Source: DTWD01 sp963662965
GTDB taxonomy: Bacteria; Acidobacteriota; Vicinamibacteria; Vicinamibacterales; UBA8438
Direction of reading: 5' to 3'
NCBI GenBank assembly: GCA_963662965.1
Contig: OY759970.1
Coordinates: 5,022,001 to 5,086,000, forward strand
Length of the DNA: 64,000 nt
The notes beneath the pieces were generated by a model. It was given only the letters and a program-made list of their open reading frames with translations. It searched no databases and was not told the origin of the DNA. Shown here in pieces: positions 16,795 to 26,039 of this stretch (positions are counted from its first letter, which is position 1; the number at the start of each line of letters is the position of its first letter). A program made the translations under genes and the position numbers.

Positions 16795-17163
16795 CTAATC
16801 GGCCGTTTGGATCGTGAACGTGAAATCGCCGCGTTGGGTATGCCCGTCGTCACCCGCGGTTCGCCACTTGACGGTGTACGCCCCGGCTGGCAGCACCGAC
16901 GGCAGCATCGCCATCAGCGACTTGTCGTCCGCCACCTTCGTCTCGCGGAGATCCACGGCGCCGCTCGCCCCCTCCAGCGTGATCTGGCTGATTGCCGGAT
17001 CGGGCGACTGCGTATACCAGAGCTGGATGTGGTGCGGCGACTCGGCGAGTATCGCGCCATCCTCGGGCATCGTCTTCTGGACGGCCATGTGGGCGACCAC
17101 GGTGACGACGGACAGCGCGGCCAGAGCCACACCGCCAACAACGACGTTTCGGTTCAGTCTCAT
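16795..17163 (-). CDS. copC: CopC-family periplasmic copper-binding protein
   Basis: 122 residues. Signal-like N-terminus (VVVGGVALAALSVVTVVA) followed by HMAVQKTMPEDGAIL, matching the HAxLxxSxPADGA opening of CopC in which the first His binds copper. The beta-sandwich signature continues with IQLWYTQSPDPAISQITLEG and TVKWRTAGDDGHTQRGDFTF, where the Asp/His pair forms the Cu(II) site. Upstream of copD in the same direction, so the two likely form an operon. The short stretch after copC contains no further gene. Confidence 0.85.
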   Translation of the reverse strand: MRLNRNVVVGGVALAALSVVTVVAHMAVQKTMPEDGAILAESPHHIQLWYTQSPDPAISQITLEGASGAVDLRETKVADDKSLMAMLPSVLPAGAYTVKWRTAGDDGHTQRGDFTFTIQTAD

Positions 17164-17243
17164 GAATGTCCCCTGCCGATCTTAGTACACCAACTCGGTA
17201 CCAATGTACGCGCTTCAACCGAGTTCCGCAACATGACCAAGCG

Positions 17244-17385
17244 TTGACTGGGGGAATATCGCGCTCGATCGAGCACCGGTGTCTCGCGCGCTTCCCCCAG
17301 ACCCCTTGGCTCCCTCGTTAGTGGGGCCCCGATGCCCCACGCCGGTCTAACTTCAGACGGGGCCGCAGGCGGGGATGTCCCGTGC
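17244..17385 (+). repeat. palindromic elements, copies P1 and left arm of G7
   Basis: First part reads GACTGGGGGAATATCGCGCT and later CGCTTCCCCCAGACCCC, so CTGGGGGAA and TTCCCCCAG form an inverted pair; the same unit recurs in opposite orientation at 26340-26422 and 55795-55855. Second part (17347-17383) reads CTAACTTCAGACGGGGCCGC and pairs with an inverted arm at 18790-18827 on the other side of the IS256 element. Confidence 0.65.
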
Positions 17386-18789
17386 GCTGTTGAAATTCAA
17401 CGGCGGCTCGGTTCACGACTACGCGACCATCGCTGACGATTCCCCGAGACCCAGCCGCGCGTCACGCGCCCGGAGGGCGGCGACGAGCGCCGGCATATCT
17501 TGACATCCTTTGACCCGGCGGAACCCCTTCGCGGCTTCGAGCACGCCGGCGGCCACCCACCGCAGCACCATCGTCCCACCGCGCCAGCGTTTCACATTGC
17601 GCTTCACATGGCGCGTGCGGCTGAGCAGACTCTCGATGGCGTTCGTGGTGGCGAGCGATCGTTGGAGGCGTTCCGACAGGCCCAAGCCGAGCACGGTCAG
17701 CGTCTCGTCGAGGCCTTCTCGGACGCTCGCGGCCGCACTCGGGTGGTCGGTGTCCAAGCGGCGAGCCAGGTCCTGCAGCAGTCGTTTCGCCGTCTTGACG
17801 GTGGCGTTCGTGTAGGCGCGGGTAAGGATTGCCTTCACCCACGGACGTTGTGCCTCGGGGAGATGCTCCAGGATGTTCCGGCCCTTGTGCACTTGACACC
17901 GCTGCACCACGGCGGCCCGGCCGAACGTCTGGGTCACCGCCGTCTCGAGGGCCTTCGCCCCATCGACGATCACCAGGAGGCTCCGGTCGGTGCGCAGCCC
18001 GCGACTCGCAAGATTGGTCAACAGGCCCTGACAGACCGTCGCATTCTCCGTGGCTCCTTCCCAGAGGCCGAGCGGGTGTTTGGTCCCCGTTGTGTCGATG
18101 CCCAGCGCCACCACGATACAGTGCCCGCCGACCTGGACCCCATCGATCAGCAGCACCGCCAGGTCCAGCGCGTCGAGCGGTGTCGCGCGCCACGCGTCCA
18201 GCTGCGCCTGGGTCTGCGCCACAAAGCGTCGACTGACCGCACTCTTGCTGGTGCCCCGCGTCGTGATGTTCGCGCCCAGCGGTTCGAGACTCCGCGCATA
18301 TTGGCGGGTCGCCACGCCGATGAGCATCTGGTCGACGACGCGCCGGTTCAGCGGGTCCGCGTCCGTGAACGCCTGGGCCGTGGGCAGCGGCACCTCCATG
18401 CCGTCGCGCCGCACTCGGGGCCGACGGATCGCGACTTTATGCCCGCCCAGGACGACTTGGCTCGGAGCATGGCCGGCGCGATACGCGTGCCGGGCCGGCT
18501 GATGCGCATACCGGGGGCCACACACGGCAGCCCGATCTTCTTCGAGCATCGCCTCGAGCACCCGTAAGCCAGACGCGATGACCAGCTCCTGCAGCTCGGC
18601 CTGTGCATCGATGAGGATGTCAACCAACGGCAAGTGGCGCGACGCCGGGGATGCCGATTGGCGACGACGAGGGACTGTGTGAGACTGCTTCTTCATGGCG
18701 GCTCCTTTGCTGGGAGGCTTTCACCTCGGTTTAGTCACCGGTCGTATAGCACGACCAGTGAAGGAGCCGCCGCTTCAAATTTCAACAGC
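17386..18789 (-). mobile_element. IS256-family insertion sequence with inverted ends
   Basis: Left end GCTGTTGAAATTCAACGGCG and right end (minus strand) GCTGTTGAAATTTGAAGCGG form terminal inverted repeats of about 24 bases, ending in GGCGGCTC on both sides. One transposase gene fills the interior. No matching 8-9 base target duplication is visible next to the ends. Flanking arms are themselves inverted copies of a palindromic element. Confidence 0.8.
17419..18696 (-). CDS. IS256-family (mutator-type) transposase
   Basis: 425 residues, an intact frame. The DDE triad is visible: Asp185 in VLLIDGVQVGGH, Asp245 in LLVIVDGAKALETAV and Glu355 in SLATTNAIESLLSRTR. The mutator signature around VQRCQVHKGRNILEHLPEAQ is present, as is the N-terminal basic segment for end binding. 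It lies inside clear inverted repeats, so the element may be mobile. Codon use is similar to the neighbours. Confidence 0.92.
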   Translation of the reverse strand: MKKQSHTVPRRRQSASPASRHLPLVDILIDAQAELQELVIASGLRVLEAMLEEDRAAVCGPRYAHQPARHAYRAGHAPSQVVLGGHKVAIRRPRVRRDGMEVPLPTAQAFTDADPLNRRVVDQMLIGVATRQYARSLEPLGANITTRGTSKSAVSRRFVAQTQAQLDAWRATPLDALDLAVLLIDGVQVGGHCIVVALGIDTTGTKHPLGLWEGATENATVCQGLLTNLASRGLRTDRSLLVIVDGAKALETAVTQTFGRAAVVQRCQVHKGRNILEHLPEAQRPWVKAILTRAYTNATVKTAKRLLQDLARRLDTDHPSAAASVREGLDETLTVLGLGLSERLQRSLATTNAIESLLSRTRHVKRNVKRWRGGTMVLRWVAAGVLEAAKGFRRVKGCQDMPALVAALRARDARLGLGESSAMVA

Positions 18790-18827
18790 TACTGGGACAT
18801 CCCCCCGCAGGCCCCGTCTGAAGTTAG
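18790..18827 (-). repeat. right arm of palindromic element G7
   Basis: On the minus strand reads CTAACTTCAGACGGGGCCTG then GGGGATGTCCC, matching the arm at 17347-17383 on the other side of the IS with one or two indels. The two arms would have formed one hairpin before the IS256 insertion. It ends 16 bases before the prpE start. Confidence 0.6.
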
Positions 18828-18843
18828 ATTAGGATGGGTCGGT

Positions 18844-20751
18844 ATGAGCAGCGTTTACGAAGACGTCTACCGGCGCGCCCAAGAACATCCCGAGGACTTT
18901 TGGGCCGCGGCCGCGGAGCCACTCTATTGGAACAGACGGTGGGACCGCGTGCGGGACGATACACGCCCGCCGTTCTACCGCTGGTTTGCCGGCGCCACGC
19001 TGAACACTTGCTACAACTGCCTCGATATCCACATCGACCGAGGCCGTGGCAAGCAGCTCGCGCTCATCTACGACAGCCCGGTCACCAATACCATCCGCCG
19101 GTTCACCTACGTGGAGCTGCGTGACGAGGTGGCCCGCCTGGCCGGCGCCCTGCTCGCGCAAGGCGTCCGAGCCGGCGACCGCGTGGTCATCTACATGCCG
19201 ATGGTGCCGGAAGCGGTGATCGGCATGCTGGCGTGCGCGCGCATCGGTGCGGTGCATTCGGTCGTCTTTGGCGGATTCGCGCCAACGGAGCTTGCCACAC
19301 GGATCGACGACGCCAAGCCGAAGCTCGTGCTCTCCGCGTCGTGCGGCATCGAGGTCGATCGCGTCATCCCGTACAAGCCGCTGCTCGACGATGCGATCGA
19401 GCGGTCGTCACATAAACCCGATCGAATCATTCTGCTACAGCGCCCACAGGAGCAGGCGTCGCTCGCGGCGGGCCGCGACCTCGACTGGCAGGAGGCCTGC
19501 GCCGACGCCGTGCCGGCCGACTGCGTATCGGTGGCGGCCACCGACCCGCTCTATATTCTCTACACCTCGGGGACGACCGGCGTCCCAAAGGGGATCGTGC
19601 GCGACAACGGCGGGCATGCCGTCGCGCTCCACTGGAGCATGGAGCACGTCTACGGCGTCGGCGCCGGAGACGTGTATTGGGCGGCGTCCGATATCGGGTG
19701 GGTCGTTGGTCACTCGTACATCGTCTACGGCCCGCTGCTGCGCGGCGCGACGACGATCCTGTACGAGGGGAAGCCCGTCGGCACGCCCGACCCGGGGGCG
19801 TTCTGGCGCGTGGTCGAGCAGCACGGCGTCAACGCCCTCTTCACCGCACCGACCGCGTTTCGCGCCATCAAGAAAGAGGATCCGCAGGGCACGCTCATCA
19901 GGAAATACGACCTGTCGACGTTCCGCATGCTCTTTCTCGCCGGAGAACGATGCGACCCGGACACGCTCATCTGGGCGCGGGATCAACTACAGGTGCCGGT
20001 GATCGACCATTGGTGGCAAACCGAGACCGGCTGGGCGATCGTCGGTAACTGTGTCGGCCTCGGCGCGTTGCCGGTGAAGCCGGGGTCGCCGACCAAGGCG
20101 GTACCGGGATTCGATGTACGTGTCCTCGGCGAGGACGGAACCGAGATGGCGCGTGGGGAGATCGGCGCGCTCGTCGTCAAGCTGCCGATGCCACCCGGCT
20201 GCCTGCCGACCCTATGGAACAACGAAAAGGGCTACGAAGACGCCTACCTGTCTCGGTACCCCGGCTACTACCTCACTGGTGATGCCGGCTACAAGGACGA
20301 CGACGACTACCTGTACATCATGAGCCGCATCGACGACATCATCAACGTGGCCGGCCACCGGCTCTCGACCGGGGGGATCGAGGAAGTGCTCGCCGCGCAT
20401 CCCGACATCGCCGAGTGCGCGGTCGTCGGCGTCGCCGATGCCATCAAAGGCGAGGTCCCGGTCGGATTTGTCGTGACCAAGGCGGGCGTGACGCGCTCCG
20501 CCGCCGAGATCGTGCCCGAGCTGATCGAGCGGGTGCGGGGGACGATTGGCCCGGTAGCGGCATTCAAGCAAGCCGCGCTCGTGCCGCGGCTCCCAAAGAC
20601 ACGCTCCGGCAAGATCTTGCGCGGGACGATCAAAAAGATCGCGGACGGCGAGTCTTACACCCCGCCGGCGACGATCGACGACCCGGCGATCCTCGACGAG
20701 ATCACCGTCGTCCTCGCCGGCCTCGGATATCCCAAACGCGAAGACGGGTAG
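18844..20751 (+). CDS. prpE: propionyl-CoA synthetase / acetyl-CoA synthetase-like ligase
   Basis: 635 residues, ANL superfamily. It activates a short carboxylic acid with ATP and CoA. The N-terminal NTCYNCLDIHIDRGRGKQ and the core VVFGGFAPTELATRIDDAKP, YTSGTTGVPKGIVRDNGGH and WWQTETGWAI match PrpE more than Acs. The C-terminal RLPKTRSGKILRG holds the acetylatable catalytic Lys. The ATG at 18844 has AGGA upstream; the frame remains open further up through the repeat and IS end, which is not coding. It may feed propionyl-CoA into the carboxylase-type pathways of this genome. Acetate use is an alternative. Confidence 0.88.
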   Translation: MSSVYEDVYRRAQEHPEDFWAAAAEPLYWNRRWDRVRDDTRPPFYRWFAGATLNTCYNCLDIHIDRGRGKQLALIYDSPVTNTIRRFTYVELRDEVARLAGALLAQGVRAGDRVVIYMPMVPEAVIGMLACARIGAVHSVVFGGFAPTELATRIDDAKPKLVLSASCGIEVDRVIPYKPLLDDAIERSSHKPDRIILLQRPQEQASLAAGRDLDWQEACADAVPADCVSVAATDPLYILYTSGTTGVPKGIVRDNGGHAVALHWSMEHVYGVGAGDVYWAASDIGWVVGHSYIVYGPLLRGATTILYEGKPVGTPDPGAFWRVVEQHGVNALFTAPTAFRAIKKEDPQGTLIRKYDLSTFRMLFLAGERCDPDTLIWARDQLQVPVIDHWWQTETGWAIVGNCVGLGALPVKPGSPTKAVPGFDVRVLGEDGTEMARGEIGALVVKLPMPPGCLPTLWNNEKGYEDAYLSRYPGYYLTGDAGYKDDDDYLYIMSRIDDIINVAGHRLSTGGIEEVLAAHPDIAECAVVGVADAIKGEVPVGFVVTKAGVTRSAAEIVPELIERVRGTIGPVAAFKQAALVPRLPKTRSGKILRGTIKKIADGESYTPPATIDDPAILDEITVVLAGLGYPKREDG

Positions 20752-20756
20752 GAGCC

Positions 20757-21929
20757 CTACCGCAACACGCCGCTCATCGGCGCACCGGCGTACCCGGTCA
20801 TCTCGAGATAGCCGCGGCCCGAGACCGACCGACCCTGGTGCGTGCCGGTGACGTCGATCGTCCCCTCCCAGTAGGTCACGCCGGTCGACTGCGAGGTCAC
20901 CAACTCCTGCGCATCGAGTGGCGTCACCGCCTCAAGCGCGAGTCCGAGCGACGGCACCGCGACCCGCCATTCGACCGGATACGACGCGCCGCTCACGGGC
21001 GACGTCCATCGGCGACCAGGCGTGAGCTGGAAGTCATCGAGCCGCAGGTGGACGACTCCGTCGGAGGTCACGACCGTGCCACCCGACCGCGGGTCGGGTG
21101 CACCATCGAGCAAACGCAGGGTGTAGATCATCAGATCGGTCCCATCATCGAGCTGGATCGAGAACCAGTCCCACCCGGCCTGACTCGATTCGAGAAAGCT
21201 GCTGCCGAATTCATGGTCCATCCAGCTCGCACCGGTGACCTCGAATGCTTCACCGTCGATCTCGATCCGGCCCCGTGTCTCAAGCCGGGTGAACGAGTAG
21301 TAGTGCGAGGCGTTGCCAGCGACCGCCCCCTTCTGGCTGAACCCGCGGTCACCGTGCAAGACGGGTGTCGTCGCGCCGTCGAGGCGTAGATCGATCGACA
21401 AGCGGCCAGCCTCATGGCTGTCCACCGCATGCAGCCGGTGAGTCGTTCCCTGCAGCGACGCCCGCCACTCTTCGTTCCACACATCGAGGACGTCGGTGCG
21501 CGCACCGGCCCATCCCACACCCGCCCGGTTCAGACGCTCGGCGACCCGATGGACCCCGCCGTCGACGTCGGTAATCGCCAGGTGGGCCATGTACAGGTCT
21601 CGCACCGCCCACCGGGATGGATTCACCGGCTGGGGGTCGACGCCGATGCGAAAAAACGTCAGCTGGTAGCCGAAGCGTCGCCCCTCCGCGTTTCGTAGGT
21701 TGCCGGTGTAGTACCACCACTCGATCCGGTGGTCTGGATGCGCCGCGTGGTCGCGCGGAAATGAGAGCTCGTACGCCCGATTGGCGAAGAGCCAGCCCTC
21801 CGCGTTCGCGGTATTGTCCTGAGCCGCTCGCGACAGTCCCGTCGCCAGGGTCAAGACCAGGACAAGCAGCAGGAGGCAACCCCCCGCGACCCCTGATCTC
21901 TGATCCCTGACCCCTGACGCCGATTCCGC
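20757..21929 (-). CDS. AttH/CrtC-type lipocalin-like exported protein; start unresolved
   Basis: About 355 mature residues after a signal-like segment (CLLLLVLVLTLATGLSRAAQ). The AttH/carotenoid hydratase-like fold is shown by HPDHRIEWWYYTGNL, RFGYQLTFFRIG, GDRGFSQKG, HYYSFTRLETRG and WMDHEFGSSFLESSQAGWDW. Family members include CrtC carotenoid 1,2-hydratase and the AttH component of AttEFGH ABC systems; the latter fits because an FtsX permease and an ABC ATPase lie directly upstream. No ATG or GTG in this frame fits; a GTG overlapping the permease stop (TAGTG) lies one base out of frame, and a missing G in the GGGGGG run near 21880 would join them. Confidence 0.75.
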   Translation of the reverse strand, partial: AESASGVRDQRSGVAGGCLLLLVLVLTLATGLSRAAQDNTANAEGWLFANRAYELSFPRDHAAHPDHRIEWWYYTGNLRNAEGRRFGYQLTFFRIGVDPQPVNPSRWAVRDLYMAHLAITDVDGGVHRVAERLNRAGVGWAGARTDVLDVWNEEWRASLQGTTHRLHAVDSHEAGRLSIDLRLDGATTPVLHGDRGFSQKGAVAGNASHYYSFTRLETRGRIEIDGEAFEVTGASWMDHEFGSSFLESSQAGWDWFSIQLDDGTDLMIYTLRLLDGAPDPRSGGTVVTSDGVVHLRLDDFQLTPGRRWTSPVSGASYPVEWRVAVPSLGLALEAVTPLDAQELVTSQSTGVTYWEGTIDVTGTHQGRSVSGRGYLEMTGYAGAPMSGVLR

Positions 21930-21930
21930 A

Positions 21931-24510
21931 CTACTCCCGTCCCCCAGCAACGTCCTCGATCGTGAAACGGGCGGCAAGCCGTGCCGGGTAGAGCCCGGCC
22001 ACGGTGGTGGCGACGAGGATGGCAGCGGTCGATTGCACGAGAAACGCGGTCGGCACGTGAAACTGAATCGTCCAGCCAAAGCTTTGTACATTGATCACGT
22101 AGATCAGAATCAACGACAGGGCGAAACCGACCACCAGTCCGACCGCCTGGGTCAGCACTCCCAGCACGCCGGCCTCGATCACGATCATCCGCCGGAGTTG
22201 ACGCCGCTCGGCCCCGACCAGCCGAAGCGTGGCGATCTCGCTGCGGCGTTCCAGCACCAACGTCAACAGCGTCACGGCGACGCCGAACATCGAGACCGCA
22301 ATCGCAATCGCCTCGAGGGCGTACGTGATCGCGAACGTCGAATCGAAGATGCGCAATACTTCCCGGCGCAACGCGGCGTTGGTCGTGATGAAGAGTCGGC
22401 GCTCGGCGCCGAAGGCGGTGCGCAACTCCTGGCGCACCACGTTTGCGTCGGCCCCGGCCCGAAGATAGACCGTCAGGCCGGCCGGCCTCGCCGGCTCGAA
22501 GTGGCGTACGAACGTGTCGACATCCATCATCACGAGACCGCGGTCGTTGGAGTAGTCGAAGTAGACCGCCGCCACCCGGAAGGCCGCCGCGCCTTGCGGC
22601 GTCGGCAGCTCGATCGTCTCTCCTACCCTCACGCCCTGCTTCAACGAGAAGGCCTCGGAGACGACGACGGCGTCGTCACCGATGGCGCCGGCCATCGCCT
22701 CGCGCCCGTCCACCGGCGCCTTGAACAGCAGCACCCCGTGCTCGAGCAACACATCGAATCGCCCCGCCCCGACCACGACCGGCGAGCCGGCGTAGCGCAC
22801 GGTTACTCTGGTCAGCCCGTCGACCGCCACGACATCTGGATGCTCGACGATGTTCCCCTCGGTCTCGGTAGAGATCCCGCCCCCGGAGCGCGAGGCGGAG
22901 ACGAACAGGTCTGCCTGCAGCGTCTGACCGATCCAGTAGATCACCGTCTCCCGAAAGCTTCCGACCATGATGGCAATCGCGACCATCATCGCCAGGCTGA
23001 CGGCCAGCGCCGCGACCGAGATCGACAGGCGCGGAATCGCGCTCCCGAGATTGGCATGGGCCAGGTGGCCTTCCACGCGCAGCCAGCGGGCCATGGCCGT
23101 GCCGCACAGACGCCGAAAGCCAAAGAGCACCGCCGGCATCAGCAGCGCCGCGCCAAAGACGACAGCCAGCGACGCTAGCAGGCCGAACACCGGGAGCCCG
23201 TCGACCGGCCCCTGCTGCGCCATCCAGACGGCCAGGCCGAAGAGCAGGGCTGGGATAACGATGAAGCGGCGCGGCAACCGCGTGCGCGACTCGAGCGTGG
23301 CGTCACCACGCACCGCGGCGAGCGGCGCGACGCGTGCCGCCTCCCCCGCCGGCACCGCCGCCGCGACCAGGGCGAGCGGAACGCCCACCGCGAACGCCAG
23401 GGCGACCATCCCGGCGCTGAGCGGCGGCACCTCCGCGGCCGATGCGACCCAGAACTGGCTCACGGTGGACGACGTCAACTGGACCGCCCCCTGCGCCAGC
23501 ACCCAGCCGAGCGGCGCGCCGATGGCGCTTCCAGCCAGGGCGAGCACGCCCGCCTCTCCGAGAAACAGACCGATGATCGCGCGTCGGCCAACCCCCACCG
23601 TGCGGAGCATCCCGATCTCTTCTCGCCGTGCGATGACCGAGACGGACACCGTGTTGTAGACGAGGAACAGCCCGACGAGGAGGGCAATGAAACTGAGGGC
23701 GGTCAGATTGAAGTGAAATGCGCGGAGCATCCGCTCGACTTCGGCGCCGCGCCGCGACGGCCGCTGCACATCGAGACCGGCCGGAAGCCGCGCGGCAATC
23801 GCCCGCTCGGCCTCGGCAACGTCAATGTCGTCCGCCAGCCGAATATCGATCCGGTCGACGCGTCCCAGACGGTCGAGGGCCCATTGCGCCGCCGCGATGT
23901 CCATCAGGGCGAAGTTCCCGTCGAGCACACGGGCGGGCCCATCTCTGCCGAGAATGCCGGCCACGCGGAGCGGGACGACCCGCTCACCCGCGAGCAGACC
24001 GACCGGATCTCCGATGGCGATTGCGTGACGCTCGGCAAACTGGGCCGTCAGGACCACCGCTTGCGGATCGGTCAGCAGCGAGAGGAACTCCTGTGTGGTG
24101 ACGCGACGCGCCGCGTCACCCTCGACGAGCGGATAGTCGCGAAACGGGCGATCCCTGAGGATGTCGACGCCAAGCAGCCGTACCGCCTCGAGTCGTTCGG
24201 GATCGGCATCCGCCTCGGGCGACAAGCGAACGTCGGTGTCGATCACGGGACTGACGAGCCCGTACTCCCGGAGCCAGCCGAGAACGCCCAGACGGTTCTC
24301 GGCCACGCCGCCGCCGGGAGAGGTGATTTCGAGTGACGTCCGGCCGGCCACGGCATCCAACGCGGTCGAGAAGCCGCGCACCGAGCTCGCATTCGCCAGT
24401 TGCATAGCCACGACCACGGCGACCCCGACGGCCAAGCTCAACACGGTGGTGGTGCACCGAAGCGGCTGCTGTTTAAGGTTGCGGACGATGAGCCATCGGA
24501 ACAGCGTCAC
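21931..24510 (-). CDS. two-module FtsX-type ABC transporter permease
   Basis: 859 residues. N-terminal helix (LRCTTTVLSLAVGVAVVVAM), a large periplasmic domain, and three helices around residues 270-400 (NLTALSFIALLVGLFLVYNT...IGMLRTVGVGRRAIIGLFLG) form the first FtsX module. The second module repeats this with SISVAALAVSLAMMVAIAIM and VLERRSEIATLRLVGAERRQ near the C-terminus, so it acts as two fused subunits. It pairs with the ATPase, whose stop overlaps its start by four bases. LolE/AttFG-like extraction or export of a lipid-linked substrate is likely; the substrate is unknown. Confidence 0.85.
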   Translation of the reverse strand: MTLFRWLIVRNLKQQPLRCTTTVLSLAVGVAVVVAMQLANASSVRGFSTALDAVAGRTSLEITSPGGGVAENRLGVLGWLREYGLVSPVIDTDVRLSPEADADPERLEAVRLLGVDILRDRPFRDYPLVEGDAARRVTTQEFLSLLTDPQAVVLTAQFAERHAIAIGDPVGLLAGERVVPLRVAGILGRDGPARVLDGNFALMDIAAAQWALDRLGRVDRIDIRLADDIDVAEAERAIAARLPAGLDVQRPSRRGAEVERMLRAFHFNLTALSFIALLVGLFLVYNTVSVSVIARREEIGMLRTVGVGRRAIIGLFLGEAGVLALAGSAIGAPLGWVLAQGAVQLTSSTVSQFWVASAAEVPPLSAGMVALAFAVGVPLALVAAAVPAGEAARVAPLAAVRGDATLESRTRLPRRFIVIPALLFGLAVWMAQQGPVDGLPVFGLLASLAVVFGAALLMPAVLFGFRRLCGTAMARWLRVEGHLAHANLGSAIPRLSISVAALAVSLAMMVAIAIMVGSFRETVIYWIGQTLQADLFVSASRSGGGISTETEGNIVEHPDVVAVDGLTRVTVRYAGSPVVVGAGRFDVLLEHGVLLFKAPVDGREAMAGAIGDDAVVVSEAFSLKQGVRVGETIELPTPQGAAAFRVAAVYFDYSNDRGLVMMDVDTFVRHFEPARPAGLTVYLRAGADANVVRQELRTAFGAERRLFITTNAALRREVLRIFDSTFAITYALEAIAIAVSMFGVAVTLLTLVLERRSEIATLRLVGAERRQLRRMIVIEAGVLGVLTQAVGLVVGFALSLILIYVINVQSFGWTIQFHVPTAFLVQSTAAILVATTVAGLYPARLAARFTIEDVAGGRE

Positions 24511-25193
24511 GGCAGGGCCGGAACGATGCGACCATCGCGCATCTGAATCACCGCGTCGGCCGCGGCGGCGACCGCGGGGTCGTGGGTCGCGAGCAGCAGC
24601 GCGGTACCAGACTCCTGATTCACCGTCGTCAACAGCTCGAGGATACGCCCACCGGTCTCGCTATCGAGGTTCCCCGTCGGCTCGTCGGCGAGGACGAAGG
24701 CCGGCTCGTGAATCACCGCGCGGGCGATCGCGGCACGCTGTGCCTCGCCCCCTGAGAGCTGCGACGGGAAGTGGTCGAGTCGATGCGAGATGCCGGCCCG
24801 CTCGGCCCATTGGCGGGCGGCCACCTCGACCTCCCGTGCGGACCGGCCGGCCAACAACAGCGGGAGCCCGATATTCTGGGAGACGGTGAGTGTCGGCAAG
24901 AGGTTGAAGAACTGGAAGACGAATCCGATGCGTTCCCGGCGGAGCCGCGTGAGCGCGTCGTCGTCGAGCGCACTCAGCGAGCGACCTTCGAGCCACACCT
25001 CGCCACGCGTTGGACGATCCATGGCGCCACAGATGTGCAGGAGGGTCGACTTGCCGCAACCGGACGGTCCGACCAACGTCGTGAAGACGCCAGGGCCGAG
25101 CGTCAGGCTGATCCCACTGAGGGCGGCGACTTCTTCATCACCCCGCGAGTAGCGCTTCTCAATGTCTCGGGCGTCGAGGACAACGACGGCCAT
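24507..25193 (-). CDS. ABC transporter ATP-binding protein (LolD/AttE-like)
   Basis: 228 residues. Walker A LVGPSGCGKSTLLHI, Q-loop FVFQFFNLLPTLTV, signature QLSGGEAQRAAIARA, Walker B FVLADEPTGNLDSET and the H-loop LATHDP are all present, with the NLLPTLT stretch typical of MacB/LolD ATPases. First gene of the three-gene operon with the FtsX permease and the AttH-like protein. No fused domain, so it should act as a homodimer under the double permease. Confidence 0.92.
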   Translation of the reverse strand: MAVVVLDARDIEKRYSRGDEEVAALSGISLTLGPGVFTTLVGPSGCGKSTLLHICGAMDRPTRGEVWLEGRSLSALDDDALTRLRRERIGFVFQFFNLLPTLTVSQNIGLPLLLAGRSAREVEVAARQWAERAGISHRLDHFPSQLSGGEAQRAAIARAVIHEPAFVLADEPTGNLDSETGGRILELLTTVNQESGTALLLATHDPAVAAAADAVIQMRDGRIVPALP

Positions 25194-25223
25194 CGCGCGT
25201 CAGCATACTCGCAGCGAGCGCTG

Positions 25224-25388
25224 CTAGTGTCCCGAGTCAGAAGTTCGTTGACGAAGTCCCGGGCGCGGCGCCCGGCGGGCAAGGCGCGACGAGGGAGCAG
25301 ATTGGGCATCTGTGACTGAGGCGTAACGCCGCCAGGCGGGATGCCCCGCTCGGGAATTAGGCAACGAACTTCTGACTCGGGACACTAG
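25224..25388 (+). repeat. 165-base hairpin element with perfect 27-base inverted ends, copy R1
   Basis: Left end CTAGTGTCCCGAGTCAGAAG continues for 27 bases and is exactly repeated in inverted form at 25362-25388. The interior carries the shared core GGCAAGGCGCGACGAGGGAG...TGTGACTGAGGCGTAACGCC and GCCAGGCGGGATGC. The right terminal CTAG provides the TAG stop of the neighbouring minus-strand gene. Copies with the same core but different ends lie at 31413, 46062 and 47808. Confidence 0.85.
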
Positions 25389-25875
25389 GCAGCGTCAGGC
25401 CCATCGTCGTCGACCGGTGGCTGCTTGAGAGCGGCACCGGCGCGTCGCCCCGCGGACATCTCTCGCACCCGCTTCAGCTCTCGCACCCGCTTCAGCAAGA
25501 CCTTGATCTGATCGACATCCTCACGAAGCGCACGCACCTGGGTCGGCGTGGTCCGGACTTTGGCGTACTCCTGGCTGAGCAACCGCACTTCGCCCGAGAT
25601 CACCTTGAGCAACTCGACCATCTGCTCGGTGCGGGCAATCTCCCGCCGCGCGGACGAGAGCATTGCGATCTGGTCGTCAAGGCGCCGCTCGAGATCATCC
25701 GCCGGCACAGGTGAGGCCTGCGACGGCTGGATCCCGCGCCCGTGTTGCGATCGCGCGCCGGGCGCACCGACTCCCCTTCGGCCGTGTCAACCGTTGTGAA
25801 GTCGTGCTCGAGCTTGTCGATCCACGCTTCGACTTCGTCGTCGAACGACTCGGACAATTCGCGTACTTCTACCAA
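25385..25875 (-). CDS. coiled-coil protein of unknown function, in two frames
   Basis: The first part starts at TTG 25875 (after GGAGGGG) with MVEVRELSESFDDEVEAWID and runs to about 25733. The second, one base over, resumes IQPSQASPVPADDLERRLDD and continues with long heptad-like helices (SSARREIARTEQMVELLKVI, QVRALREDVDQIKVLLKRVR). Together they give about 163 residues: a short acidic head, a Pro-rich linker and a coiled coil. A single-base break near 25733, within a G/C-rich run, separates them. Alternatively a GTG at 25708 starts a separate 107-residue protein. Family not recognised. The stop codon lies in the end of repeat R1. Confidence 0.55.
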
Positions 25876-26039
25876 AGCCCCTCCCACTATGGTTTATACA
25901 CCGGGAGGCGACACACGCATCAACCTCCGCCCACCGGTGAGAGTTCTGGAGCCTTCGCTCCTTGATCCTTTTGTCGGCCGACTCGGATGAGCCGAGTAGG
26001 ACTTACCGCCATGGACCGACATTCTTGTCGCACCGCTCG
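25876..26039. other. non-coding stretch upstream of the coiled-coil gene
   Basis: Contains the ribosome-binding site of the minus-strand coiled-coil gene and a small perfect hairpin ACTCGG-ATGAG-CCGAGT at 25981-25997. No supported gene. Confidence 0.3.

Noticed and set aside
25224..25388. Repeat R1 as a simple intrinsic terminator
   Set aside because: The perfect 27-base ends, the 110-base interior and the shared core with three other loci are too elaborate, and no T-run follows.
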